Shown here: positions 7,869 through 14,851 of the stretch, piece by piece
Layout: every line of letters begins with the position of its first letter
Position numbering within the stretch: the stretch's first letter is position 1
NCBI GenBank assembly: GCA_014730235.1
Contig: WJIO01000258.1
Location: 1 to 24,577 of the forward strand
Direction: 5' to 3'
DNA: 24,577 nt
From: Candidatus Poribacteria bacterium
GTDB lineage: Bacteria > Poribacteria > DTPJ01 > WJIO01
Notes under the pieces: generated by a model
What the model was told of the DNA's origin: nothing
The model's input: only the letters and a program-made list of their open reading frames with translations
Databases searched by the model: none
Program-made: the position numbers and the translations under genes

Positions 7869-8039
7869 TTACACAGTTTCGCAATTTCCGCAGAAGTCAC
7901 CATTAATCTGGCAAGTTGCGTACTGATCATCTGGACCCATATCATAGGGACCTTCGCCTTTGCAACCAACAAGAACACGTTCATCTGGAGTGCCTTTTAC
8001 CAGCACGATCAATTTAGGTTTCAGCCAAGTTTTCCTCAT
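7869..8039 (-). CDS. RiPP-like precursor peptide, copy 1 (56 aa, Gln39 form)
   Basis: Seen: 56 codons starting ATG, with GGAAGGA about 6 nt upstream. The N-terminal half is leader-like: basic start MRKTW, then LKPKLIVLVKGTPDE (6-20) and RVLVGCK. The C-terminal half is rich in Gly, Asp and Cys: C26, C43, C50, C53, ending FCGNCETV. It has no signal peptide and no known catalytic motif. It differs from copy 2 at one residue (Gln versus Glu at 39) and at three of 171 bases. Its position before PqqD-like, S26 and radical SAM/SPASM genes, its size, and its cysteines make it the probable substrate of that enzyme. A β-strand-forming leader (LIVLV) suits PqqD binding. The core boundary is unknown; a cut near G25-C26 or G28-G30 is a guess. 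I do not know a named family with certainty. Confidence 0.85.
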   Translation of the reverse strand: MRKTWLKPKLIVLVKGTPDERVLVGCKGEGPYDMGPDDQYATCQINGDFCGNCETV

Positions 8040-8149
8040 TTTATATCCTTCCTTCTTTTACAACGAGTATACTTACTAAGAAAATAGTTTACCCGTTAAG
8101 TTAAAGAAACTAAATAGTTTCTCCAATATAAAAATCTATAGTAATCCTT

Positions 8150-8183
8150 AAAAATTAAGAGATATCCTCTGGATGTCTCTTAA
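8150..8183 (-). terminator. Terminator of precursor 2
   Basis: The 13-bp inverted repeat at 8155-8167/8171-8183 has a 3-nt loop and one mismatch, followed on the minus strand by TTAATTTTTAAGG. It lies between the two precursor genes, so precursor 1 and the enzymes would need read-through or their own promoter. Confidence 0.8.
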
Positions 8184-8201
8184 AACCGTATCTCTGTGTT
8201 C

Positions 8202-8372
8202 TTACACGGTTTCGCAATTTCCGCAGAAGTCACCATTAATCTGGCAAGTTGCGTACTCATCATCTGGACCCATATCATAGGGGCCTTCGCCTTTGCAACC
8301 AACAAGAACACGTTCATCTGGAGTGCCTTTTACCAGCACGATCAATTTAGGTTTCAGCCAAGTTTTCCTCAT
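8202..8372 (-). CDS. RiPP-like precursor peptide, copy 2 (56 aa, Glu39 form)
   Basis: Seen: 56 residues, identical to copy 1 except Glu39. Cysteines are at 26, 43, 50 and 53. The frame can be extended eight codons upstream to another ATG, but those codons contain the Shine-Dalgarno (AAGGAAGGG) that serves the internal ATG, and copy 1 lacks the extension, so 8372 is the start. This is the promoter-proximal gene of the locus, about 108 nt from the predicted transcription start, and has its own terminator, so it should be the most abundant transcript. Leader, core and function are as inferred for copy 1. The single charge change lies in the Asp-rich segment before C43 (GPDDE-YATC) and would give two related products. 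Confidence 0.86.
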   Translation of the reverse strand: MRKTWLKPKLIVLVKGTPDERVLVGCKGEGPYDMGPDDEYATCQINGDFCGNCETV

Positions 8373-8451
8373 TTTACACCCTTCCTTTTTGTGCAACGAG
8401 CATAATTACCAATAAATAATTGCCCGTCAATCCAAAAAAAATTAACCTAGT

Positions 8452-8474
8452 TTCTACAATATTATATTGTAGAA
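8452..8474 (-). promoter_or_regulatory. 5' stem-loop at the start of the precursor transcript
   Basis: TTCTACAATA (8452-8461) and TATTGTAGAA (8465-8474) form a perfect 10-bp inverted repeat with a 3-nt loop, beginning about 6 nt after the predicted transcription start. It could be an mRNA-stabilising 5' hairpin or an operator for a dimeric repressor. Confidence 0.65.
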
Positions 8475-8486
8475 CTATCACTATTT

Positions 8487-8515
8487 ATTATACACACATT
8501 AAAGACCTATGTCAA
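8487..8515 (-). promoter_or_regulatory. Perfect-consensus sigma-70 promoter of the precursor locus
   Basis: On the minus strand TTGACA (8510-8515) and TATAAT (8487-8492) are separated by exactly 17 nt. Both hexamers match consensus at all six positions. The predicted start is near 8480. It drives precursor 2 first. Confidence 0.9.
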
Positions 8516-8660
8516 GGCCTTTTCCCACAAATCCCAAGACTTTACAGACTTGAGAACACTTAAGATAATATTTAAATACTTCTCTAATATTCTAAACCGC
8601 TATTTCTGGGGAATACTATTAATAATATTATATCATAAAGTTCATTATATGTCAAACATT

Positions 8661-8682
8661 CCAAGCATAAACCAAGCATAAA
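8661..8682. repeat. Two tandem copies of CCAAGCATAAA
   Basis: 8661-8671 and 8672-8682 are identical 11-mers head to tail, one helical turn apart, about 55 bp upstream of the -35 of the TPR/rel operon. They could be protein-binding sites. Confidence 0.5.
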
Positions 8683-8735
8683 TTTATTATGACTAACCCA
8701 TTAGATTGAGACAGATACAAATTTGAACAAAAGTT

Positions 8736-8764
8736 TTGACAAGTCAGAGTGTCTATGTTATTAT
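8736..8764 (+). promoter_or_regulatory. Promoter of the TPR protein-rel operon
   Basis: TTGACA (8736-8741, 6/6) and TATTAT (8759-8764, 5/6) are separated by 17 nt. The predicted start is near 8771, about 48 nt before the first codon. Confidence 0.75.
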
Positions 8765-8818
8765 ATAATTTAATTATACCTGAATGTAGCTGACAATGGA
8801 ATAATTGGGTCTTGAATA

Positions 8819-9793
8819 ATGTCAAAACACTTATACAGCAAAGCTTTTCTGACACTTTTTGTCTTTTCGCTTGTAGTATTTTCCCCGGTTTATTCGCAGG
8901 GCTTTACCTCTGGGCAGGATGATGCCGAATTGTTGAGTTATGCAGAAAAGGTAAGGGAAAATCCTGATAGCGCAGAAGCTCATAAAAAGCTGGGGTTAGC
9001 TTATGCAAAAAGAGGAATGTTTGAAGAAGCTTCCCGGGAGTTTGAGGTAGCTATGGACTTGGAGTATAAGCGGGGAAAAGCAGAGGGAACAAAGCGGGAA
9101 TATGTGAAAATATATACCAGTTATACTCTTATAAGCATAGCTGTTGGATTGGTAATAGCTGCCATTGTAGTACTGGTTTTGGCCTGGTCTGAGGCTTTGG
9201 AGAAACTTCAGGCTTTTCGCAGAAATAAACGAATTAGAAATTTCACAAAAAATTTTAGAAACCTTGATCCATCCTTGCAAAAACAGGCATCAGAGATAAT
9301 TCAGAGCAAAGAAAAGCTTATGGATGCCATAAATCAGGAAAACGATACAAATTTAAAAGGTGCAGCCGCTATTATTATCCCCAAGCTTGAAGACCTTATG
9401 AGACAGGCGTCCCTGTTGCTTAAGCTCCGTCAAACCCTGACAGGATATGTGGATGATATTGATTACGTTGAATTAGACAGGGAAAAACGAAACTGTGAAG
9501 AAAAACTAAAGCGAGAGACAGACGAAGAAGCCAAAAGAGCACTGGATTATCAGTTAAAACAGATAAAAAACAAGATCAATAACTATTCAAAGGCCGAAGC
9601 AAAGATCAGAACCTGTGACGCGGTATTAAGGGGAATTACAGCCCGTATTGACTCTACATCCCTGGATCTTATGAGCTTACCTTCGGTTTTACTTAAAAAG
9701 CAGGATTTTTTTGAAAGAGTTTCCGCTGAACTTGACGAAGAGATCAAATTAACCCGGCACGCAGCAGAGACGGTTATGGAAGAGACATCATGA
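8819..9793 (+). CDS. TPR membrane protein with C-terminal coiled coil, coupled to rel
   Basis: Seen: 324 residues. The N-terminal signal peptide or anchor (about 1-27) ends PVYSQG. One TPR repeat (about 48-82) reads NPDSAEAHKKLGLAYAKRGMFEEA. A transmembrane helix follows at about 101-122, then a charged, largely helical tail with a coiled-coil-like stretch (about 215-260). If the signal is cleaved, the TPR is outside and the helical tail inside the cytoplasm. The stop codon overlaps the rel start (ATGA), so translation is coupled. The Shine-Dalgarno is weak. I recognise no named family. The coupling suggests a link to stringent-response control at the membrane, or it may be only an operon fusion. 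Confidence 0.82.
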   Translation: MSKHLYSKAFLTLFVFSLVVFSPVYSQGFTSGQDDAELLSYAEKVRENPDSAEAHKKLGLAYAKRGMFEEASREFEVAMDLEYKRGKAEGTKREYVKIYTSYTLISIAVGLVIAAIVVLVLAWSEALEKLQAFRRNKRIRNFTKNFRNLDPSLQKQASEIIQSKEKLMDAINQENDTNLKGAAAIIIPKLEDLMRQASLLLKLRQTLTGYVDDIDYVELDREKRNCEEKLKRETDEEAKRALDYQLKQIKNKINNYSKAEAKIRTCDAVLRGITARIDSTSLDLMSLPSVLLKKQDFFERVSAELDEEIKLTRHAAETVMEETS

Positions 9794-11949
9794 GTATCAT
9801 ACATTCACCACAATCACTGGAACAAACAAATATAGAATGGTTTATAGAAGCCATTAAAGAATATAATCCTGCTGCGAATCTTGCCCCTATTTATGAAAGC
9901 TACAGCTTCAGCAAGATGAAACATGAGGGCCAATTTCGTAAATCAGGTGATCCATATTTTATTCACTGTATGGGAACAGCCAGAAACCTGATCGAATGGC
10001 GGATGGATGTTGATACTATTGCAGCCGGATTTCTGCACGATGTGTTGGAGGATACGGATACAATCCCCGAGGAACTACGGGAAAAGTTCGGAGAAGAGAT
10101 AACCCATATAGTAGAAGGGGTCAGCAAAATCAGTCTTTTACCCTTTAGAGGTATAGAAAGTCAGGCTGAGAATTTCCGCAAGATGATCCTGGCCATGTCA
10201 AAAGATATAAGGGTGACCCTGATTAAGCTGGCCGATAGACTTCATAATATGCGAACCCTGGAATATTTACCCCATCGTTCTCAACTGAGAATTGCCGGTG
10301 AAACTCTGGATATATATGGACCCTTAGCCCAGCGATTGGGTATGGCTGAAGTTAGCGCAGAACTTCAAGATATTTCGTTTAAGTATTTAAATAAAGAAAT
10401 TCACCAGGAATTGGAAGAAAGAGTTGAAAAAGAGATTAAAGATCGGGGTAAGTATATAGAAAATTTATCTCAGGTTATAGCAGAAACTTTAAAGCAATCC
10501 GGTTTAAACTGTAAGGTTAAAGGTCGTCGTAAGAGTTTATACAGCATATACCAAAAAATGCAATCCAGGGATATTCCCTTTGAAGATATTCATGACCTTT
10601 TTGCCTTCAGGGTTCTGGTTGATACGGTGGGTGATTGCTACGCCGGTTTAGGTATGATCCATTCCAGATGGAAACCTGTGCCGGGTAAAATCAAAGATTA
10701 CATAGCTACTCCAAAGACAAACGGATACCAATCCTTACATACTACTGTTATTGGTCCGGGTGGCAAACCTCTGGAAATACAAATACGCACACAGGAAATG
10801 CACGAAGTCGCGGAGCATGGAATTGCCGCCCACTGGCGTTATAAAGAAGGCTCAACAGCTTCTGCTGAAGATGCACGCTTTTTGTGGCTAAGACGAATTG
10901 TAGAGGATATGCAGGAACTTAAGAATCCACGACATTTTATGGAGTCGGTGAAGCTTGAGTTATTCCCGGAAGAAGTATATGTATTTACCCCGAAGGGTGA
11001 GGTGAAAGGATTACCAAAAGGTGCTACGCCTATAGATTTTGCTTATAGCATACATACAGAAGTAGGTCATCAGTGTATAGGGGCAAAGGTGAATGGTGCT
11101 ACTGTCCCCCTGAAAGAAGAGCTAAAAAGCGGGGATATAGTGGAAATTATCACCCGTTCCGGAAGTAATCCCAGCAGGGATTGGCTCAGATTTGCAAAAT
11201 CTTCCAGAGCCAGGGGTAAAATAAGGCATTGGATAAGAGAGGCAGAACGTGAGGAAAGTATACAACTTGGTCAGGATCTTCTTGAAGGTGAAATCCAGGA
11301 ACGCCGCCTGGATATAAATATGAAGAAATTGCTGAAATCAGACGAACTGCTGGAAGCTGCTAACGAACTGAATTTGACAAGCATTGATGATCTTCTGGCC
11401 CATCTTGGTTATGGAAAAGTATCAGCCCCCCATGTGATCAATCTAATTGCCCCGGAAAGCATAGAAAAGCCTGCGGCAAAACCTGCTCAGTCGGATAAGA
11501 CTTTAAGACAAAAACTCAAAGGCAGTGTTAAAGTTGGTGGACTGGGACAGCAATTTATAAGATTTGCCAAATGCTGTAATCCCATACCCGGAGATGAAAT
11601 AGTAGGATATATCACAAGAGGCAGAGGCGTAACAGTACATAGGGCCAATTGTCCGGAAATCTCAGGAGATACAGAGCGTATTATACAAACTCAATGGGAG
11701 GATGAAAAAGAATCTGTTTATACAGTGGAAATATCTATTGAATCCGACGATAGAAAAGGTATGCTGGCGGAGGTTACGGCAGCAATTGCAAAGGAAAGTG
11801 TTAATATAGAAAGCGGTAATATAAGTACTGCTGATGCAAAGGCAGCTACAAGCTTTACCGTTCAGGTAAACGATCTGGACCATTTAAGCCGGCTTATGGA
11901 TAGTATAAGTAAAATAAAGGGGATAAAAAAGGTAGAGAGAAAGAATTGA
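9790..11949 (+). CDS. rel: Bifunctional (p)ppGpp synthetase/hydrolase (RelA/SpoT family)
   Basis: Seen: 719 residues in the full long-RSH order. The HD hydrolase has H59, HDVLED (83-88) and D149 in KLADRL, so the metal-binding set is complete. The synthetase region contains GRRKSLYSIYQKM, then YIATPKTNGYQSLHTTV and LEIQIRT (about 304-333). The TGS domain (about 385-445) opens EVYVFTPKGEV. The Cys-containing linker (FAKCCNPIPGDE and HRANCPE) and a C-terminal ACT domain (about 645-719) complete it. Known: makes (p)ppGpp on uncharged-tRNA ribosomes and hydrolyses it. With both catalytic centres intact it is probably the organism's main bifunctional Rel. The residue after H59 is Cys where most homologues have Pro. 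The ATG overlaps the stop of the preceding TPR gene. Convergent with rpmB, 36 bp apart. Confidence 0.97.
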   Translation: MSIIHSPQSLEQTNIEWFIEAIKEYNPAANLAPIYESYSFSKMKHEGQFRKSGDPYFIHCMGTARNLIEWRMDVDTIAAGFLHDVLEDTDTIPEELREKFGEEITHIVEGVSKISLLPFRGIESQAENFRKMILAMSKDIRVTLIKLADRLHNMRTLEYLPHRSQLRIAGETLDIYGPLAQRLGMAEVSAELQDISFKYLNKEIHQELEERVEKEIKDRGKYIENLSQVIAETLKQSGLNCKVKGRRKSLYSIYQKMQSRDIPFEDIHDLFAFRVLVDTVGDCYAGLGMIHSRWKPVPGKIKDYIATPKTNGYQSLHTTVIGPGGKPLEIQIRTQEMHEVAEHGIAAHWRYKEGSTASAEDARFLWLRRIVEDMQELKNPRHFMESVKLELFPEEVYVFTPKGEVKGLPKGATPIDFAYSIHTEVGHQCIGAKVNGATVPLKEELKSGDIVEIITRSGSNPSRDWLRFAKSSRARGKIRHWIREAEREESIQLGQDLLEGEIQERRLDINMKKLLKSDELLEAANELNLTSIDDLLAHLGYGKVSAPHVINLIAPESIEKPAAKPAQSDKTLRQKLKGSVKVGGLGQQFIRFAKCCNPIPGDEIVGYITRGRGVTVHRANCPEISGDTERIIQTQWEDEKESVYTVEISIESDDRKGMLAEVTAAIAKESVNIESGNISTADAKAATSFTVQVNDLDHLSRLMDSISKIKGIKKVERKN

Positions 11950-11962
11950 TTAAAAAGCGGGA

Positions 11963-11998
11963 AAAGGTCGCCGCTGAGGATTTTATTAGACGACCTTT
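11963..11998. terminator. Possible shared hairpin between rel and rpmB
   Basis: AAAGGTCG (11963-11970) and CGACCTTT (11991-11998) form an 8-bp stem with a 20-nt loop, spanning the convergent gap and the last codons of rpmB. The loop is long and there is no strong T-run, so the terminator role is uncertain. Confidence 0.35.
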
Positions 11999-12213
11999 CT
12001 TACCTTACCGCCTTTTAAGCAACTGGTGCATACTCGAACTGTTTTTACTGAGCCAGCTATATTAGCCTTTATTTTCTGTATGTTTGGATACTGCCTTCTT
12101 TTGCTTTTACCTGTAATATAACGCTTTTTTCCGCTTCGGAGTTTGCTTCCTGTTCGCTTTACTGACAGCGATACCATTGGACCTTTGCCACATATATCAC
12201 ATTTCTTTGACAT
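11986..12213 (-). CDS. rpmB: Ribosomal protein bL28 (zinc-binding form)
   Basis: Seen: 75 residues starting MSKKCDICGKGP, with a C-terminal VRVCTSCLKGGKVRK. The CxxC pairs C5/C8 and C62/C65 define the zinc-containing C+ form of L28. The middle is Lys/Arg-rich as expected for rRNA binding, with the family's RRQYPNIQKIK block. Known: structural protein of the 50S subunit. Upstream AGAGATGAG provides a ribosome site, and a strong promoter lies about 60 nt before the start codon. The gene is monocistronic. Keeping the cysteines suggests an organism that is not routinely zinc-limited, or that carries a separate Cys-less paralogue elsewhere. Confidence 0.96.
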   Translation of the reverse strand: MSKKCDICGKGPMVSLSVKRTGSKLRSGKKRYITGKSKRRQYPNIQKIKANIAGSVKTVRVCTSCLKGGKVRKVV

Positions 12214-12270
12214 TTAACTCATCTCTCTTTCATTATCAATCGAAAAGTTTCGTCTCCCGCACAGAGAAAT

Positions 12271-12299
12271 ATTATATCAGAGAAATATGGTATAGTCAA
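12271..12299 (-). promoter_or_regulatory. Promoter of rpmB
   Basis: On the minus strand TTGACT (12294-12299, 5/6) and TATAAT (12271-12276, 6/6) are separated by 17 nt, with predicted start near 12264 and a leader of about 50 nt. Confidence 0.82.
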
Positions 12300-12340
12300 G
12301 TTTTTTTGCCATCTTAAATTTCGCAGGCAGGTAATGATTT

Positions 12341-14851
12341 ATGAGTGATATAAGTAAAATACTGGATACAATTAAAAAACCATTCAGGCTTGAGGCAAAA
12401 AACAACTGTCAGGACAGAATCGTTATCGGCGGATTAGGTTCATATGTAACAAATTGGGTTGATAAAGCCCTCAATATAGCTCCGGATGATCAAAAGGAGT
12501 TATTATCCAACCTTCAAAACCTTTTTGCTGATTATCCTGACGCTCAACCTGATGAAAGAAAAGATAAGCTCAGGGAAGCCATCCAGGTTATCAAACGGTT
12601 AAAGGGAGAACAAACCTCTGAACCCAGCAATAAAATCGAAAACAAAATTACAGATAATTCTGCAGAGCCAAAAAATAATCGGACTACTGAAAACAAAAAA
12701 GATCTTGACCTGAAAGTATCTCTTCAGGTTGAGGTCGCAACAGATTCTGACCTGATGACGGCCCTTTCCACATCCGTGGAAAACATCGCCGGAATAGGAT
12801 TAAAGACAGCTAAACTTTTGGGAGAAGAAGTTGGTATACATAATCTAGCTGATCTGCTGGAATATTACCCCAGGGATTATCTTGATCGCAGTCAGTTTGT
12901 GCCTATTTACCAGGTTGGTCGTTCAGGCAGTGGATATGAAACTGTCCAGGGGATAATAGTAAACCAGATGGAAATAACTCCGCGCCGCGCAAAGGCCCGG
13001 AAATTTATGAAAACAGTTATCTATGATGAAACTGGTGTTGCATGTCTGGTGGCCTTTGGCAAACGTGTGCAGTATATGAAAAACGCCCTCAAGAACGGGA
13101 TGAAACTGGTCGTAAGTGGAAAATTCAAGCGGGATTACGGCGAAATACAGACAACAGACTATACTTATGAAGTTCTATCTGATGAAGAGGCAGAACTCAT
13201 CCATACTGGTCGGATCGTTCCAGTTTATCCTTTAACGGCAAAGCTGAATCAGCGAAGCCTGCGCCGGTGGATAAAATCTGTGGTGGATAATTTCTGCGAC
13301 TATGTACCTGAGATTTTACCTGCTGATATAAGGGAACGCCAGGAGTTAATTGATCGCCCAAAAGCTGTCCGTAGTATCCATTTCCCCGAATCTAAAGGAT
13401 ATTTATCCGCAGCCCGAAAACGCCTGGCCTTTGATGAGCTATTCCTCCTTGAGTTGGGAATGGGTCTAAAGAAAAGCCGATGGGATAAGGAAGAACCGGG
13501 CATTGCTTTCCAGACGAAGACCAAAATTATACAGGATTTTGTTAAGTCTCTACCCTTTGAGCTTACAAATGCACAGAAACGAGTATTTTCTGAAATCAAA
13601 AAGGACATGGAAGATTCCACCCCTATGAACAGGTTGTTACAGGGTGATGTGGGTTCGGGTAAAACCGTTGTGGCGGCAATGGCCTTACTTATGGCCATTG
13701 ATAATGGCTATCAGGGGGCAATAATGGCCCCAACGGAAATCCTGGCAGAACAGCATTATAATACTTTGACTAACCTACTTGGTTCTATGGGATTACAGAT
13801 CGTCCTCCTGCGAGGTGATATGACTAAAAGCCTGAAAGATGAAGCTCTGACAATGATAAGCACTGGCGAGGCAAATATCGCGGTGGGAACTCATGCTCTT
13901 ATTCAGGAAGGTGTGGAATTTGCCAATCTGGGTATCGAGATTACTGACGAACAGCACAGGTTTGGGGTGATGCAGAGGGCAGCACTCAAAAACAAAGGTA
14001 TCAACCCCGATGCCCTGGTAATGACAGCAACGCCTATTCCGCGCACATTGGCCCTTACTGTATACGGTGATCTGAATGTTTCCGTCATAGATGAACTACC
14101 TCCAGGACGTAAAAAAGTCGAGACAAGATGGGTCGCTGAAGGTAAGCGAAACAGGATGTATAAGTTTATTGAAGATGAAATAACCAAGGGACGACAGGCT
14201 TATATTGTCTATCCCCTTGTTGAGGAATCGGAAAAGCTGGAAGACCTGAAAGCCGCCACAGAGATGGCCCAGCACTTCCAGGAAGATGTCTTCCCACATC
14301 TGAAAATCGGCCTTTTACATGGCAGGATGAAATCAGAGGAAAAGCAGGAGGTTATGACCCGTTTCAAAGACTGTGAGCTAAATATACTGGTTTCCACTAC
14401 TGTTATCGAAGTTGGTATTGATGTGCCCAATGCTACCATAATGCTTATAGAACACGCCGAAAGGTTCGGCCTGGCCCAGTTGCACCAGCTGCGGGGTAGA
14501 GTGGGGCGAAGCCACCATAAATCCTACTGCCTGCTGGTGGCTAATCCTAAGAATGAAGACGCTGTTAGGCGTATGAAGGCCATGACCAGAACCACTGACG
14601 GTTTTGAAATAGCCGAGGAAGACCTGGCCATAAGGGGCCCGGGTGAGTTCTTTGGAACCCGACAGGCAGGTATGCCTGATCTAAAGGTAGCCAGTCTTAT
14701 CCGGGATGCCCAGCTCCTGGAAATTGCCCGGGAAGAGGCCTTCCGTATTGCCCAGGAAGACCCGGCCCTTCTGAATCCCGAGCACCAGATGCTGAAGAAA
14801 CTGCTTCAGGAAAAGTGGCGGGAAAACTTGGAGATGATCTCTATTGGTTAG
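12341..14851 (+). CDS. recG: ATP-dependent DNA helicase RecG
   Basis: Seen: 836 residues, longer than the roughly 690 of E. coli RecG because of an extra N-terminal part: a helical domain (1-90) and a charged, low-complexity linker (about 91-125). Then the wedge/OB domain (GIGLKTAKLLGEEVG, about 151-165, then LLEYYPRDYLDRS), the helicase core with Walker A GDVGSGKT (435-442), DEQH box (536-539), TATPIPRTLA (562-571), and the motif VI region QLRGRVGR with the RecG-type C-terminus. Known: remodels stalled replication forks and Holliday junctions. N-terminal helical extensions are seen in RecG of several non-proteobacterial phyla. The start has a modest Shine-Dalgarno (CAGGTAATG). The last 11 bp overlap the end of the convergent sulfatase. 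Confidence 0.96.
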   Translation: MSDISKILDTIKKPFRLEAKNNCQDRIVIGGLGSYVTNWVDKALNIAPDDQKELLSNLQNLFADYPDAQPDERKDKLREAIQVIKRLKGEQTSEPSNKIENKITDNSAEPKNNRTTENKKDLDLKVSLQVEVATDSDLMTALSTSVENIAGIGLKTAKLLGEEVGIHNLADLLEYYPRDYLDRSQFVPIYQVGRSGSGYETVQGIIVNQMEITPRRAKARKFMKTVIYDETGVACLVAFGKRVQYMKNALKNGMKLVVSGKFKRDYGEIQTTDYTYEVLSDEEAELIHTGRIVPVYPLTAKLNQRSLRRWIKSVVDNFCDYVPEILPADIRERQELIDRPKAVRSIHFPESKGYLSAARKRLAFDELFLLELGMGLKKSRWDKEEPGIAFQTKTKIIQDFVKSLPFELTNAQKRVFSEIKKDMEDSTPMNRLLQGDVGSGKTVVAAMALLMAIDNGYQGAIMAPTEILAEQHYNTLTNLLGSMGLQIVLLRGDMTKSLKDEALTMISTGEANIAVGTHALIQEGVEFANLGIEITDEQHRFGVMQRAALKNKGINPDALVMTATPIPRTLALTVYGDLNVSVIDELPPGRKKVETRWVAEGKRNRMYKFIEDEITKGRQAYIVYPLVEESEKLEDLKAATEMAQHFQEDVFPHLKIGLLHGRMKSEEKQEVMTRFKDCELNILVSTTVIEVGIDVPNATIMLIEHAERFGLAQLHQLRGRVGRSHHKSYCLLVANPKNEDAVRRMKAMTRTTDGFEIAEEDLAIRGPGEFFGTRQAGMPDLKVASLIRDAQLLEIAREEAFRIAQEDPALLNPEHQMLKKLLQEKWRENLEMISIG

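Larger units (their letters stand above)
7806..8139. repeat. Tandem duplication unit 1 (334 bp)
   Basis: This stretch and the next (8140-8473) are adjacent direct repeats at an offset of 333-334 bp. Each holds terminator, precursor CDS and 5' UTR. Shared landmarks are AGTAATCC at each left end, the 13-bp terminator stem, the CDS, the AACGAG block upstream of the Shine-Dalgarno, and TAGTTTCT near the right end. The promoter lies outside, beyond unit 2. Confidence 0.85.
8140..8473. repeat. Tandem duplication unit 2 (334 bp)
   Basis: Second unit of the precursor duplication. The coding part is 98% identical to unit 1 (three differences in 171 bases), while the 3' spacer and 5' UTR carry many substitutions and small gaps. 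Its right end forms the perfect 5' hairpin next to the promoter; the matching part of unit 1 has decayed. Confidence 0.85.
8373..8818. other. 446-bp divergent intergenic region
   Basis: Holds the precursor-2 5' UTR, the 5' hairpin and consensus promoter on the minus strand, and the promoter of the TPR membrane protein on the plus strand. Between them is AT-rich DNA with two perfect tandem 11-bp repeats (8661-8682) and an imperfect 18-bp palindrome (8612-8629). No convincing gene. Confidence 0.6.

Noticed and set aside
7839-8405. Two plus-strand reading frames that overlap the twin precursors and share nearly identical sequence
   Set aside because: They are antisense to the precursor genes. 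Their similarity simply mirrors the duplication, they lack ribosome sites, and the minus-strand frames have proper Shine-Dalgarnos, terminators and locus context.
8652-8855. Minus-strand 67-residue frame in the divergent intergenic region
   Set aside because: It overlaps the promoter and start of the TPR protein, is rich in Leu/Asn/Cys from AT-rich DNA, and has no recognisable motif.
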